Source of the DNA: Pseudopelobacter sp964542535
GTDB taxonomy: Bacteria > Desulfobacterota > Desulfuromonadia > Geobacterales > Pseudopelobacteraceae
DNA length: 64,000 nt
NCBI GenBank assembly: GCA_964542535.1
Contig: CAZIUE010000012.1
Location: 62,001 to 126,000 of the forward strand
Direction: 5' to 3'
Below the pieces are notes generated by a model. It made no database searches. It had not been told where the DNA came from and saw only the letters and a list, made by a program, of their open reading frames with translations. Numbering within the stretch: the first letter of the stretch is position 1; each line of letters starts with the position of its first letter. Shown here one piece after another: positions 1-9,244 of the stretch. Made by a program: the position numbers and the translations under genes.

Positions 1-700
1 CTTCAGTTTTCGCGACCTGGGTTTCTGCGTGGCGGGAAGCGCACTCAGGGAGCTGATCGACATCTTCAGGGAGACCTGGCTGATGGAACTGGGACGGTCT
101 CCCGATCTTCCCGAACTTCCGGGATCTGGTCAGGATGACTTCCCGCGTGGTGAGGCCAATGTTGCCTTCGTCAGCGGCGGCCCCCACCAGCGCAGCTCCT
201 ATATCCGCCATGCCTTCCTGGTCAACATCGCCTCCGCCTCCGAGGATCTGTTGATCGTCAATCCTTACTTCGTCCCCGGACCGAGGATCATCCGTTCGCT
301 TCTGCGGGCGGTGCGGCGCGGGGTGCGGGTGCGGCTGCTGTTGCCGGCACGTAGCGATGTGCCGCTGGTGCTGCTGGTGGGGCGCAGCTCCTATGGAGCC
401 CTGCTTAAGGGAGGGGTGGAGATTTACGAGCTGGAGGATGGCATCCTGCATGCCAAGGTCATGCTGGTGGATGGCGAGCGCACCATCCTCGGCTCCGCCA
501 ACCTGGACCAGCGCAGTTTCCACCGCAACTTCGAGATCAACGGCATCATCGACAGCACCTCCTTCGGTGCCCAGATCCGTCAGGTAGTGGAGCGCGAGGT
601 CATGTCGTCCCGGCCCGTTACCCTTGACAGGCACGAGCAGCGGGGGATTTCGACCCGCATACTGGAAAAGCTGGTCAACCTGTTCGGCTGGTTTCTGTAA
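1..700 (+). CDS. Phospholipase D family protein, cardiolipin synthase-like (5' end outside window)
   Basis: The reading frame is open from the first bases of the window, and the residues before the first possible GTG (position 29) already match the RDLGF-type stretch of this family, so the true start lies upstream. The protein would join phosphatidylglycerol units (or transfer a phosphatidyl group) to make cardiolipin at the inner membrane. The visible part contains the C-terminal HKD motif, HAKVMLVD, near base 449, followed by GSANLDQRSF and the NFEI segment typical of the second catalytic repeat. The first HKD repeat and any N-terminal membrane helices are off the window. Other PLD-family transferases cannot be excluded. 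The stop codon is followed directly by an inverted repeat. Confidence 0.85.
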   Translation, partial: FSFRDLGFCVAGSALRELIDIFRETWLMELGRSPDLPELPGSGQDDFPRGEANVAFVSGGPHQRSSYIRHAFLVNIASASEDLLIVNPYFVPGPRIIRSLLRAVRRGVRVRLLLPARSDVPLVLLVGRSSYGALLKGGVEIYELEDGILHAKVMLVDGERTILGSANLDQRSFHRNFEINGIIDSTSFGAQIRQVVEREVMSSRPVTLDRHEQRGISTRILEKLVNLFGWFL

Positions 701-775
701 AAGCCGTGACTCGTGACGTGCCACCAGTCACCAGTCACCAGTCACGGCTTGTGAGTCACGGGTCACGGTTAACCG
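701..775. repeat. Inverted repeat with three tandem ACCAGTC heptamers
   Basis: AAGCCGTGACT (701-711) pairs perfectly with AGTCACGGCTT (740-750). Between them lie three head-to-tail ACCAGTC units (723-743), followed by further GTCACGG words up to the TatD ribosome-binding site. The structure could act as a transcript-end hairpin for the phospholipase gene, but no T-run follows. It looks like a small REP-type repeat. Confidence 0.6.
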
Positions 776-794
776 GTCACGGAGGTCCATCCCC

Positions 795-1604
795 ATGTGT
801 CCCACAACGATGGAGACAGGTTCCAGTGAGGGTATCAGGCTGCTGGACACCCACTGCCACCTGAACCGACCGCCGCTCTGTTTCGAGCTTCCCGGTGTAT
901 TGGAATCGGCCCATCGTGCCGGTGTCGTGGGCTTCGTCGTTCCCGGAGTGCACCCCGACGACTGGGAGCGGATGGCGGAACTGGCCCGGAAACACGCCGC
1001 CCTGTTTCCGGCCTTCGGCATCCACCCCCTGCATGCCGATCTGGTGGATGGGGTTGTGTTGGAGCGGCTGGAGCGGATTGCCGACTTTGGGGTCGCTCTG
1101 GGGGAGATCGGCCTGGACCCCTGCTACCCCGTTCCCCTGGAACGGCAGGAACGGGCGTTCCGGGAGCAGGTGCGCCTGGCGATCAGGCTGGGACTGCCGG
1201 TTCTGGTGCATTGCCGGCGCCTCTTCCAGCGGACGCTGACAGTTCTCCGGGAGGAAAAAGCGGAACGGGTGGGGGGGATCATGCATGCCTTTTCCGGTTC
1301 TCCGGAGATGGCCCGGGAGTTCATCCGGCTGGGATTCGCCATTTCCGTTTCCGGTACGGTAACCTGGAAGGATGCGCTTCGGCCGGCGCGCCTTGCCGCC
1401 CGGGTCCCGTTGGAAAGCCTGGTGCTGGAGACCGACGCCCCCGACCTGGCGCCCGAACCGTTCCGGGGAGAGCCGAACCGGCCCGACCGCCTGTGGCAGG
1501 TGCTGGTTGCGGTGGCCGGCATCCGTGGTATGTTGGTGTCTGATCTGGCCAGAACGACCACGGATAACGCGCTGCGGCTGCTTACGCGCATACGCCTGGC
1601 ATGA
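795..1604 (+). CDS. tatD: TatD family metal-dependent hydrolase (DNase)
   Basis: This is a 269-residue amidohydrolase-fold protein of the TatD/YcfH/YjjV group, cytosolic metal-dependent deoxyribonucleases or phosphoesterases. Family motifs appear in order: DTHCHL near residues 19-24, GVHPDD, FGIHPLHAD, ALGEIGLD, LVHCRR, GIMHAFSGS and the closing LETDAPDLAPE. The ATG at 795 is preceded by GGAGG (781-785) at good spacing. The sequence is somewhat divergent from canonical TatD (CYP where Y-containing GLDYY is usual), so the substrate is uncertain, but the family assignment is firm. It is followed 64 bases later by a cytochrome gene on the same strand. Confidence 0.9.
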   Translation: MCPTTMETGSSEGIRLLDTHCHLNRPPLCFELPGVLESAHRAGVVGFVVPGVHPDDWERMAELARKHAALFPAFGIHPLHADLVDGVVLERLERIADFGVALGEIGLDPCYPVPLERQERAFREQVRLAIRLGLPVLVHCRRLFQRTLTVLREEKAERVGGIMHAFSGSPEMAREFIRLGFAISVSGTVTWKDALRPARLAARVPLESLVLETDAPDLAPEPFRGEPNRPDRLWQVLVAVAGIRGMLVSDLARTTTDNALRLLTRIRLA

Positions 1605-1668
1605 ACACTGTCTTTTTTACCGGAGCTGTGCTAGGGTACGCACACCCTCACGTCAGGATGGAGACCCC

Positions 1669-2001
1669 ATGAAACCAGTTCTGCTGTTGAGTTCCGTTGT
1701 TGCAGCCGCTCTTGCGGGATGCGCCATGTTTACTTCCTGGAAGAGCATTCCCCCGCCGGGCGGATGCGACCAGTGCCATACCGTGGAGATCGGCGCCAAC
1801 TGGCGGGTCGCCTACCAGCCGGCCACCGTGGCTGATGAACGCGGCCGCCAGGCTTTCCAGACCCCTGAATACACTATGCAGCCGAAGGGGAAGGATGTCT
1901 CTCCGTTGGAGATGAAGAAGGTCAGGGAACTGCGTTGCTTCGAATGCCACCGGTCGCCGACACCCGCCCACAAGGGACGGATGGGGCGTTTTCACCATTG
2001 A
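1669..2001 (+). CDS. Diheme c-type cytochrome lipoprotein
   Basis: This 110-residue protein starts with a lipoprotein signal (MKPVLLL...AALAGC, lipobox LAGC ending at Cys 17) and carries two CXXCH heme-attachment motifs, CDQCH and CFECH. It is therefore expected to be exported, lipidated and loaded with two c-type hemes, as are many small electron carriers in metal-reducing deltaproteobacteria. The ATG at 1669 was chosen because it begins the signal peptide and has GGAG upstream; the same frame runs open far upstream inside tatD without coding character. No specific family is recognised and the redox partner is unknown. Confidence 0.8.
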   Translation: MKPVLLLSSVVAAALAGCAMFTSWKSIPPPGGCDQCHTVEIGANWRVAYQPATVADERGRQAFQTPEYTMQPKGKDVSPLEMKKVRELRCFECHRSPTPAHKGRMGRFHH

Positions 2002-2057
2002 TAACGCGGTGTCTGCCCACCACTTGTTGTTACCCCTCGAACATCCACAAAAACAGC

Positions 2058-2085
2058 TTGACATTGTTGGATTGGCGAGTATGAT
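2058..2085 (+). promoter_or_regulatory. Sigma-70 promoter of the small lipoprotein gene
   Basis: TTGACA (2058-2063) is followed after 16 bases by TATGAT (2080-2085), a full -35 match and a five-of-six -10 match. It lies 67 bases upstream of the lipoprotein start codon and downstream of the cytochrome stop, so the small gene is probably an independent transcription unit. Confidence 0.75.
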
Positions 2086-2151
2086 CGTAAATCGATTTTA
2101 AAGCCATGCGCATTTGCGTCCAATGGTAAATTCAACCACACGAGGTCACAC

Positions 2152-2349
2152 ATGAAAAAACTGATCACCCTGACAATGGTACTTGCTCTGTCCGTCGCTT
2201 TCACCGCTGGCTGCAAGAAGAAAGAAGAAGCTGCTCCGGCTCCCGCCGTTGAAGCTCCGGCTGCAGAAGCTCCGGCTCCCGAAGCGAAGCCGGTTCAGGC
2301 TCCCATGTCTGCTACCGCTGGTGCTCCTGCTGAAGCTCCCAAGCACTAA
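2152..2349 (+). CDS. Small Ala/Pro/Glu-rich lipoprotein
   Basis: The 65-residue product has a classical lipoprotein signal peptide (MKKLITL... ending AGC, Cys 21) followed by a lysine/glutamate patch and a low-complexity tail of repeated APAxEAPA units. It should be a tethered surface or periplasmic peptide; no catalytic domain is possible at this size. It has its own strong promoter at 2058-2085 and a rho-independent terminator right after the stop, which together suggest a highly expressed monocistronic gene. The function is unknown. Similar short lysine-then-alanine/proline lipoproteins are common in Geobacter-like genomes. Confidence 0.8.
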   Translation: MKKLITLTMVLALSVAFTAGCKKKEEAAPAPAVEAPAAEAPAPEAKPVQAPMSATAGAPAEAPKH

Positions 2350-2378
2350 GCCGAAGCAACACCATCTTGTGATGGACA

Positions 2379-2411
2379 AGCCCGTGGAATTCGTTCCGCG
2401 GGCTTTTTTTT
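2379..2411 (+). terminator. Rho-independent terminator of the small lipoprotein gene
   Basis: AGCCCGTGGAA (2379-2389) pairs with TTCCGCGGGCT (2394-2404) around a TTCG tetraloop, with a single G-T mismatch, followed by a run of eight T. Confidence 0.92.
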
Positions 2412-2418
2412 CAAGGAC

Positions 2419-2456
2419 GAAAGGGGGGCCTTGCCGTACGGCAAGGCACCCTTTCG
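2419..2456 (-). terminator. Hairpin at the 3' end of pckA
   Basis: CGAAAGGG (2419-2426) pairs with CCCTTTCG (2449-2456) around a perfect 20-base palindrome centred on CCGTACGG. It lies 17 bases past the pckA stop. No U-run follows on the minus strand, so it may be a stabilising or weak termination hairpin. Confidence 0.6.
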
Positions 2457-2472
2457 TTGTACTTACATGGCA

Positions 2473-4065
2473 CTACAGCGCGTTGGCCACCTCGGCGCTG
2501 ACATGGGGCTGATATTTGGCGAAGTTGGACCTGAACATGGCCACCAGCTTGCGGGCGGTATCGTCGTACCCGGCCGGGTCGGACCAGGTGTTGCGCGGGT
2601 TGAGCATTTCCGAGGGAACTCCGGGGCAACTGGTGGGAATGGCCAGCCCGAAGAAGGGATCGGTTTCGAAGCTGCCGCTGGCCAGGGTGCCGTCCAGGGC
2701 CGCGTTGACCAGGGCGCGGGAATAGCTGATCCTGATGCGCTCCCCCACCCCGTAGGGCCCGCCGTTCCAGCCGGTATTCACCAGCCAGCAGGAGACGTTG
2801 TGGCGGGAGATCTTCTCCCGCAGCAGTTCTCCGTACACTGTCGGGTTGAGGGCCATGAAGGGGCCGCCAAAACAGGTGGAGAAGGTGGCGGTGGGCTCCT
2901 TGACTCCGGCCTCGGTGCCGGCCACCCGGGCGGTGTAGCCGGAGAGGAAGTGGTACATGGCCTGCTCCTTGGTCAGGTGGGCGATGGGGGGGAGCACGCC
3001 GTAGGCGTCGCAGGTCAGCATGATGATGTTTGCGGGATGGCCCGCGGTCCCCGAGGGGACGATGGTGGGGATGTGGGTCAGAGGATAGGAGGCACGGGTA
3101 TTCTCGGTAAAGGAGTCGTCGTCCAGGTCCACCCGGCGGGTGCGGGTGTTGATGGCCACGTTCTCCAGGATCGTCCCGAATCTGCGGGTCGTGGCATAGA
3201 TTTCCGGTTCGCTCTCCGGGCAGAGCCGGATGATCTTGGCGTAGCAGCCCCCCTCGAAGTTGAACAGCCCCTTGTCGTCCCAGCCGTGCTCGTCGTCGCC
3301 TATCAGGGCCCGGGTGGAGTCGGCCGACAGGGTGGTCTTGCCGGTCCCGGAGAGGCCGAAGAACACCGCGGAATCGCCCTTTGGTCCCACGTTGGCCGAG
3401 CAGTGCATGGAGAGGATCTTCTTCTCCACCGGCAGGATGTAGTTGAGGATGGTGAAGATGGACTTCTTGATCTCGCCGGCATAGCTGGTGCCGCCGATCA
3501 GGATCAGTTTCCTCCCCAGGTTGACGATGATGAAGGCCTCGGAATGGGTGCCGTCGATGGAGGGAATGGCGTGGAAACCGGGGAGGTTGATCAGGGCGAA
3601 CCGCGGCTCGTGATGCTCCAGCTCCTCCGGCGTGGCGCGGATGAACATGTTGCGGGCGAACAGCGAGTGCCAGGCCCGCTCGGTGATGATGCGCAGGGGG
3701 ATGCGGTGTTCCGGGTCGGCGCCGGCGAAACAGTCCTGGACGAACAGGTTGCGGCCGTCCATGTAGGCCAGCATGCGTTTGTACAGTTCGTCGAACTTCT
3801 GCGGGTCGAACGGCTTGTTGACCTTGCCCCAGGCGACGTTCTCATGGCAGGTGGGTTCATCGACGATAAACTTCTCGTTGGCGGCCCGCCCGGTGTAGTG
3901 GCCGGTCTTCACGGCCAGGGCGCCCATGTGCGAAACCAGCCCCTCCCCCCGCTTGATGATCTGCTCGTACAGCACGGAGGTCGGCGGGGTCCAGTAGATC
4001 AGGTTCGCGTTGGTGATGCCATGCTCTTCAAGACCGGTTCCACGGGTAACGTCGTTGAATTTCAC
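2473..4065 (-). CDS. pckA: Phosphoenolpyruvate carboxykinase (ATP)
   Basis: This 530-residue enzyme converts oxaloacetate plus ATP to phosphoenolpyruvate and CO2 in the cytosol, linking the TCA pool to gluconeogenesis (or running in reverse for CO2 fixation). The kinase-1a/P-loop motif GLSGTGKTTLS lies near residues 237-247, and the metal-binding IGDDEHGWDDKG and RxxYPL segments follow, all typical of the ATP-dependent family; the length is also typical. The GTG at 4065 was chosen because AGGGAGG lies 7 bases upstream and because the N-terminus (KFNDVTRGTGLEEHGI) then matches the family. An in-frame start further upstream gives an unconserved leader. Confidence 0.95.
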   Translation of the reverse strand: MKFNDVTRGTGLEEHGITNANLIYWTPPTSVLYEQIIKRGEGLVSHMGALAVKTGHYTGRAANEKFIVDEPTCHENVAWGKVNKPFDPQKFDELYKRMLAYMDGRNLFVQDCFAGADPEHRIPLRIITERAWHSLFARNMFIRATPEELEHHEPRFALINLPGFHAIPSIDGTHSEAFIIVNLGRKLILIGGTSYAGEIKKSIFTILNYILPVEKKILSMHCSANVGPKGDSAVFFGLSGTGKTTLSADSTRALIGDDEHGWDDKGLFNFEGGCYAKIIRLCPESEPEIYATTRRFGTILENVAINTRTRRVDLDDDSFTENTRASYPLTHIPTIVPSGTAGHPANIIMLTCDAYGVLPPIAHLTKEQAMYHFLSGYTARVAGTEAGVKEPTATFSTCFGGPFMALNPTVYGELLREKISRHNVSCWLVNTGWNGGPYGVGERIRISYSRALVNAALDGTLASGSFETDPFFGLAIPTSCPGVPSEMLNPRNTWSDPAGYDDTARKLVAMFRSNFAKYQPHVSAEVANAL

Positions 4066-4265
4066 TACCGTTCCTCCCTGTACTAATCGTAGTTTTACGG
4101 CAACATAGCATACAATCGCGACAAAACAAAGCTGCCCGGGCACAATCATGCCGCTGGATCGCCGCCTTCGGATCGCTGCATATTCCCGGTGGTTCCTCCC
4201 CGCCCGTTGGGTGGGGCACTACCGAACAGAGTGACCGACAAGGATCCCGATCTCACGACCAGAAA

Positions 4266-7200
4266 TCACAAGCGGTGCACGAACACCCTGTCGGGCTGGT
4301 TCAGCGCCTGGGCGGCTTCCACGACGCGGTCGTGGTGGGTGAAGAGAATCACCTGGGTCTTTTCCGCCAGACCGCTCAGGCTCTCCAGGGTCGCTTTCGA
4401 GCGCTGGTCGTCGAAATTGATCAGAATGTCATCCACGATGAATGGCATCGGCTCCCCCGAGCCGATGCGCCATTCCAGCGTCGCCAGGCGCAGGGCGAGG
4501 TAGAGCTGGTCGCGGGTTCCGGAGCTCATGCCCTCAACATGCACCCAGGCTCCGTTGGGCCGAACACCGATCAGCACCGGCTGCTCCTGGTCGTCGATGT
4601 CGGTGCGCAGGCCGCTGAACGACCCCAGTGTCAGGTGGCTGAAATAGCGGGACGCTATGGTCAGCACCGGCCCCTGGTTTTCAAGCCGGTAACGCTCGAT
4701 CTCTTCCCGCAGAACCTTCGCGGCCAGCCTGAGCCGGATGTAGTGTTCGGTCAGGCGGCGGATCACCGCCAGTTCCTGTTGGGACTCGTCCGCCAGTTCC
4801 GCGGCCCGGCCGCCGCCATCCATGCGGGTCAGTTCGTTTTTCTCCCGGCCGATGATTTCGGACAGCTGCCGGATTTCCGGGTCGAGGCGCCCCTCGATCT
4901 CATCGGCCAGCGTCCTGATCCGCCCCGGAATGTCGTCCGGGTTGATTTCCCGTGCCTGCTCTTCGAGATCTGCGAGGGGAATCCCCTCGCAGATCCGTCC
5001 CAGGGAAACCTCGATCTCCTCCAGTTTTTCCCTCAATTTCACATATTCGGTGGAGCGTTGCTCCGCCTGGTCGAGTCCGTCTCCGCTCTCGCACCCGGCA
5101 AGTGTGCGAAGCGCCGCCATCTGGTCGCCAATAACGGTCAGTTCCGTATGCGCCTTGGCACTGCTCTTTTCCAGGTCGCTGCTTTCTTCGATGTACTGCT
5201 GGGCACGGGCCTGGTCGCGGCTGGCCTGGACGAGGCGGGCCTTGAGCTGGGCCACGGCCTGGAGGGCATCCTGGCCGGCCAGGTCGGGCGCGATGTCCGT
5301 TGTCAGCCTGGAGATGGTTTCCTCGAAATCCCGCCCATCCCGGTCGATGCCGTCGATCCGTTTGCGGAAATCATTGGCCTCTTTCAGTTTGGCGAAACAG
5401 ATCTGGAGGCTTTCGATGAAATCGATAGCCTCCGCCGGAGGCGTCGTCTCCGCGATCCCCAGCGGCGCCATGGCATCAGCCCAGAGTGAGCGCCAGCGTT
5501 TCAGCTCCTCTTCGGAATTTTCCCGATCCGCCTGGGCGGTATGCAGGGCGGTCCGCAGCTCGCCGCTCCTCGCCTCCAGGGTCTCACGTCTGGATTGCGC
5601 GGTCCGCGCCCGGAGTTCGAGGGCACTGGCGGTCTCCAGCACCGGGGAGAGACCTTCGTCCCCGGCGTCCACGTGCTCCCCGGCCGCGGCCAGTTCGTCC
5701 AGCAGCGCCTGCCGCAGCTTACGCCGTCTTTCTTCACGTTCCGCCAGGGAGGTCGCGATCTTCCCGGCCTCCTCCACTTGAAACCGGAGCTTGTCGAAGC
5801 CGGTCAGCCACGCCTGCATTTCCCGTGGCGACAGGGGGGTGATGGCGCAGGGAGCCCACAGTTCTGTCCACCCGGCTTCGGCGGCGCTCAGGGCGGAGGC
5901 GGTACCCGCCGCTTTTTCAGCCAGTTCCGCAAGCCGTTGTCCGATTCCCTTGGCCCTCGCTTTCAGCGAAGCATGTTTCTGGACCCGGTCCGCTTCCCGG
6001 TAGAGACGGTCGGCGGTCTGGTCGGAGACCGCCACCATTCGCTCGAACGCTTCCGGCAGGGGGCGCTCCGGATCGTAGTCGCGGCTTTCCGTGTCAATAT
6101 CCTCGCCGCGCAGCCATTGGCGCCGCAGCAGTTGCCAGCCGTGCTCCCGGCGGTCCCGCTGCCTGGCCAGATCCTCTTCGGCGGGAACCTCGGCGGCGTA
6201 CTCGATTTCCCGAAGCTGCTCCGTCAGGCGGCCCAGCTCTTCGTCCAACTGTGTACGTTCCTTCTGTTCCTCCCGCATGCCGTCGTCAAGGGCGCGAAAC
6301 TGCTCGTCGTAGCGGCTAAGGGTTTCCGGCAGCGGGACCGGCAGCACGTCTGCCGAATCCGGTTCGCCGCTCCACAGCCCCAGGCGTTCCCGCGTTGCCA
6401 GATATCCCTTCCGGGCGCCGGCCAGGGCGCGCCGCAGGGTCGCGATCTCTCCGTCCAGGTCACCCGCTTTCTGGGCCTGGGCAACCGTCCGGGACAAACG
6501 CCCGGCCTCAATCGCCGGGGGGAGGTTTTTCAGAACACCCAGTGTCCTTTCAAGGTCCCTGGCGATGGACTGCGCCTGGCGCTTCGGCGCGTCCACCCCC
6601 TGAAGCAGGGCTTCATGACGGGCCGCCAGGGCCTGAATGGTCGTGCGCTTCAGAAGGGCGGGGCGCAACTCCTCCACCTGATCGATGGAACTATCGGGGC
6701 GGATCAGTTTCAGCAAAGCGGCGGCCTCGCTGCGGCACCCGATGCGCAGCCCGTTGAGCTGGGGCCGGTCTGATCGGGCCTTGCGGTGCTGTCCCAGGCT
6801 CTGCTGCAGCTCCTCGATCTCAGCCCCGCGGTCCAGAAGCCGCTGGTTTACCCTGACGCCATCCCGTTTTTCCCGCAGCTCCGTCAGGCGGTTCCGGGCG
6901 GATTCCAGGCGAATCCGGATCTCCCGTTCCCGCTGCTCCAGCTGTGCGCGACGTTCGCCGAAGTCCGCGGGGAGTTCGATGACCTGGCCGAGCGCCGCCA
7001 GCTTCTCCAGCAGGATCGCGCGCTGGCCGAGGAACGGGAGGGCCTGCTTCAGCCGTTCCAGGTGATTCCGCTCCCTGTTCAGCCCGTCGCGCCGTTCCGT
7101 GGCGCTCGCCAGTCTGGCACCGGCATCCTCCAGCGCCCGCTGGTGTTCCTGCCATTCGCGGCCGGAAAGGGTGGCCTGCTTGATCCGGGCCTGGAGCTCC

Positions 7201-7769
7201 CGGTACCGGGTCAGGGCCGCGCTGATCGCCTGGCTTGATCCCCGTGGCCTGAACAGGCCGCCGGCCTCGTTTTCAAGATCGTCCAGTACGGTTTTCAGCG
7301 AAGCCAGGCCGGTCCCGGCGGCGAACAGAGCCTGTCCCACCTCGCCGTGCTGATCCAGGATACCCTGACCGCCCCGGGCCAGGGTTTCATGGTCAATCCC
7401 GTACAGGGTGGAAAAAAGGTCTTGTTCCAACCCGTGCAGGAAGGGGGCGAGCACCGCCGGGTCCAGCGGGTTGTCGTGATCATCGAACAGGCTGTTTTTC
7501 GTGCGCTTCCTGCGGTAGAAGGTCAGTTCGCCGCCGTCGCTTCCCTGGAGACGGCCACCCACCAGGAGCTGGTCGTAGGAGTGGAGGAAGTTGTCGCCGG
7601 TGCGGGCCGGAAAGCCGAAGAACAGGGCCTGGAGCGCCCGCAGCGAGCTGCTTTTGCCGGCTTCGTTGGGGCCGTGCACCACGTGCAGGCCGGGGAGTTG
7701 GGATGAGAAATCCAGGGTGCGGTCGGAAAACGGGCCGAAGGCCTTCAGTTCAAGGCGTTTAATTCGCAC
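4266..7769 (-). CDS. yhaN: SMC/SbcC-like AAA ATPase, YhaN family
   Basis: This is a 1167-residue ATPase with a split nucleotide-binding head. The Walker A GPNEAGKSS is at residues 33-41, and near the C-terminus come a signature-like region (MSSGTRDQLYLALRLA), Walker B (PFIVDDILINFDD) and a switch histidine (ILFTHHD). Some 900 residues of Glu/Arg/Gln-rich heptad sequence between them should form antiparallel coiled coils as in SbcC/Rad50. It probably forms a complex with the Mre11-like nuclease encoded just upstream, whose stop overlaps this gene's GTG start by 11 bases. By analogy to Mre11-Rad50 it would process DNA ends; the exact role of YhaN-type proteins is not established. Confidence 0.88.
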   Translation of the reverse strand: MRIKRLELKAFGPFSDRTLDFSSQLPGLHVVHGPNEAGKSSSLRALQALFFGFPARTGDNFLHSYDQLLVGGRLQGSDGGELTFYRRKRTKNSLFDDHDNPLDPAVLAPFLHGLEQDLFSTLYGIDHETLARGGQGILDQHGEVGQALFAAGTGLASLKTVLDDLENEAGGLFRPRGSSQAISAALTRYRELQARIKQATLSGREWQEHQRALEDAGARLASATERRDGLNRERNHLERLKQALPFLGQRAILLEKLAALGQVIELPADFGERRAQLEQREREIRIRLESARNRLTELREKRDGVRVNQRLLDRGAEIEELQQSLGQHRKARSDRPQLNGLRIGCRSEAAALLKLIRPDSSIDQVEELRPALLKRTTIQALAARHEALLQGVDAPKRQAQSIARDLERTLGVLKNLPPAIEAGRLSRTVAQAQKAGDLDGEIATLRRALAGARKGYLATRERLGLWSGEPDSADVLPVPLPETLSRYDEQFRALDDGMREEQKERTQLDEELGRLTEQLREIEYAAEVPAEEDLARQRDRREHGWQLLRRQWLRGEDIDTESRDYDPERPLPEAFERMVAVSDQTADRLYREADRVQKHASLKARAKGIGQRLAELAEKAAGTASALSAAEAGWTELWAPCAITPLSPREMQAWLTGFDKLRFQVEEAGKIATSLAEREERRRKLRQALLDELAAAGEHVDAGDEGLSPVLETASALELRARTAQSRRETLEARSGELRTALHTAQADRENSEEELKRWRSLWADAMAPLGIAETTPPAEAIDFIESLQICFAKLKEANDFRKRIDGIDRDGRDFEETISRLTTDIAPDLAGQDALQAVAQLKARLVQASRDQARAQQYIEESSDLEKSSAKAHTELTVIGDQMAALRTLAGCESGDGLDQAEQRSTEYVKLREKLEEIEVSLGRICEGIPLADLEEQAREINPDDIPGRIRTLADEIEGRLDPEIRQLSEIIGREKNELTRMDGGGRAAELADESQQELAVIRRLTEHYIRLRLAAKVLREEIERYRLENQGPVLTIASRYFSHLTLGSFSGLRTDIDDQEQPVLIGVRPNGAWVHVEGMSSGTRDQLYLALRLATLEWRIGSGEPMPFIVDDILINFDDQRSKATLESLSGLAEKTQVILFTHHDRVVEAAQALNQPDRVFVHRL

Positions 7770-9018
7770 GGCGGCCCCCCTGTCTGATCCTGGCCAGCAG
7801 CAGTGCCTTCACATCCTGGCGCATGGTTTTCAGCTCAACTTCACCGGGGTCAAAGGGATCGTCTCCGCTCAACAGCTCGGGCGGCAGTTTGGCGCGCAGC
7901 GGTCCGAATTCCGGAACCAGATCGGGCACCTGGTTCGGCTGGAAATACAGCTCTTCCAGCGACGAACTCAGCGACGCCAAGGCAGAGTCGTCGTCCGGCC
8001 GCACCGGGGCGAGGCGGGGCGGCCGGGTTGCCACCACGACCTTTTCAAGCCAGACATCACCGAACGTCGCCGTCAGGGCGCGCAGTTCCTCATGCCAATG
8101 GGCCGGGTTTTCGTGGAACAGGTCGTGCAGCGGGGTCGTACCTTCCAGCATCAGCCGGACAGCCAAGGGGCGTCCGTCCGCCCCGCGGCGCTCATCCTCG
8201 ATGTGCTCCCTGACCAGCTCCAGCAGCGGGTCCGCACCGTCGCAACCGCCCGGCTCGATCCGGAGCAGCGCCCAGCGGAGCACGTCCAGGTCGCGCTGTT
8301 CGACCGCCACAACCTGGCCGTCGTCCACGGTCACCAGGGCGCATCCCTTGGGGCCGGTTTCCCGGATATGCCTCCCCTGGATGGCACCGGGAAACAGTAT
8401 CCAGGGATCGCGGCAGATCTCCTCGCGCTGATGCACGTGCCCCAGTCCCCAGTACTGGTACCCTTTCGAGCGCAGGCCATCCAGGGTGCAGGGGGCGTAG
8501 GGCTCGTGCCCCGGCCGGCCGTTCAGGCTGGTGTGCAGCAGGCCGATATTGAACAGGCCGGGATCCCCCTGGGGATACTGACGGGCCAGGTCGTCGGCCA
8601 CCGCCCGGGCGGAGAAGCTCTGGCCGTGAATGGCGACTCCCAGGTGCTCCAGGACGAGGGTTTCAGGTGTGCGGTGGGAAAACAGCGTGACATTGTCGGG
8701 CAGGCGCAGGGTCCGGGTGATCTGGCTGGCGGCGTCGTGGTTACCGGAAACCATGAAGACCGGGATACCGGCGTCGCGGAGCCGCCCCATGCGGTTCACG
8801 AAATAGATGCCGGTGTTGTAGTCCTTCCAGTCACCGTCATAGAGGTCGCCGGCCAGCAGCACAAAAGCCACCTGTTCGTCGATGGCCAGTTCCACCAGGT
8901 TGTCGAACGCCCGCCGGCTGGCCCCCCGGATCTGCTCCAGCGGAGCGTCCCGGTAGGCTTCCAGCCCTCTCAGCGGACTGTCCAGGTGGATGTCGGCGGC
9001 ATGCAGGAACGTGAACAT
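7759..9018 (-). CDS. yhaO: Mre11/SbcD-like metallophosphoesterase, YhaO family
   Basis: The 419-residue product begins with a calcineurin-like nuclease domain: D9-x-H11 (AADIHLD), AGDLYD with D58, the SGNHD motif at residues 91-95, then GLLHTSL and the GLGHVH pair of metal-binding histidines. About 150 C-terminal residues form the capping and partner-binding region. This matches YhaO, the nuclease that pairs with the YhaN ATPase; both are cytosolic and likely act on double-strand ends or blocked ends. It is the first gene of a two-gene unit, translationally coupled to the ATPase by an 11-base overlap. The start at 9018 gives the expected MFTFLHAADIHLD N-terminus. Confidence 0.9.
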   Translation of the reverse strand: MFTFLHAADIHLDSPLRGLEAYRDAPLEQIRGASRRAFDNLVELAIDEQVAFVLLAGDLYDGDWKDYNTGIYFVNRMGRLRDAGIPVFMVSGNHDAASQITRTLRLPDNVTLFSHRTPETLVLEHLGVAIHGQSFSARAVADDLARQYPQGDPGLFNIGLLHTSLNGRPGHEPYAPCTLDGLRSKGYQYWGLGHVHQREEICRDPWILFPGAIQGRHIRETGPKGCALVTVDDGQVVAVEQRDLDVLRWALLRIEPGGCDGADPLLELVREHIEDERRGADGRPLAVRLMLEGTTPLHDLFHENPAHWHEELRALTATFGDVWLEKVVVATRPPRLAPVRPDDDSALASLSSSLEELYFQPNQVPDLVPEFGPLRAKLPPELLSGDDPFDPGEVELKTMRQDVKALLLARIRQGGRRAN

Positions 9019-9244
9019 GGAAGCGGCTCCCGTAGGGTGTGGGTGTGATGCGGTTTCAACCTATCATGTCGCAATGGGTGGAGCAATGATGACGTGACGT
9101 ACTGATCAAGCACGTCGCCTCGGGCGCGTCATGCCGTGTAATAGAAAATAATGTTCCGCAGGAAAGTCAATGCTTGTAAGGAGCGAAGAATAAATACCTA
9201 AATACAAAACGTGACCCCAGAGCCCCACGTTGCGAGTTGAGTGG

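Noticed and set aside
723..743. Possible CRISPR-like array
   Set aside because: Only three 7-base units without spacers; not a CRISPR repeat. No array was found anywhere in the window.
2431..4086. Long open frame on the plus strand opposite pckA
   Set aside because: It is the shadow of a GC-rich conserved gene; its translation is Gly/Val/Asp-rich with no motifs, whereas pckA shows full catalytic signatures.
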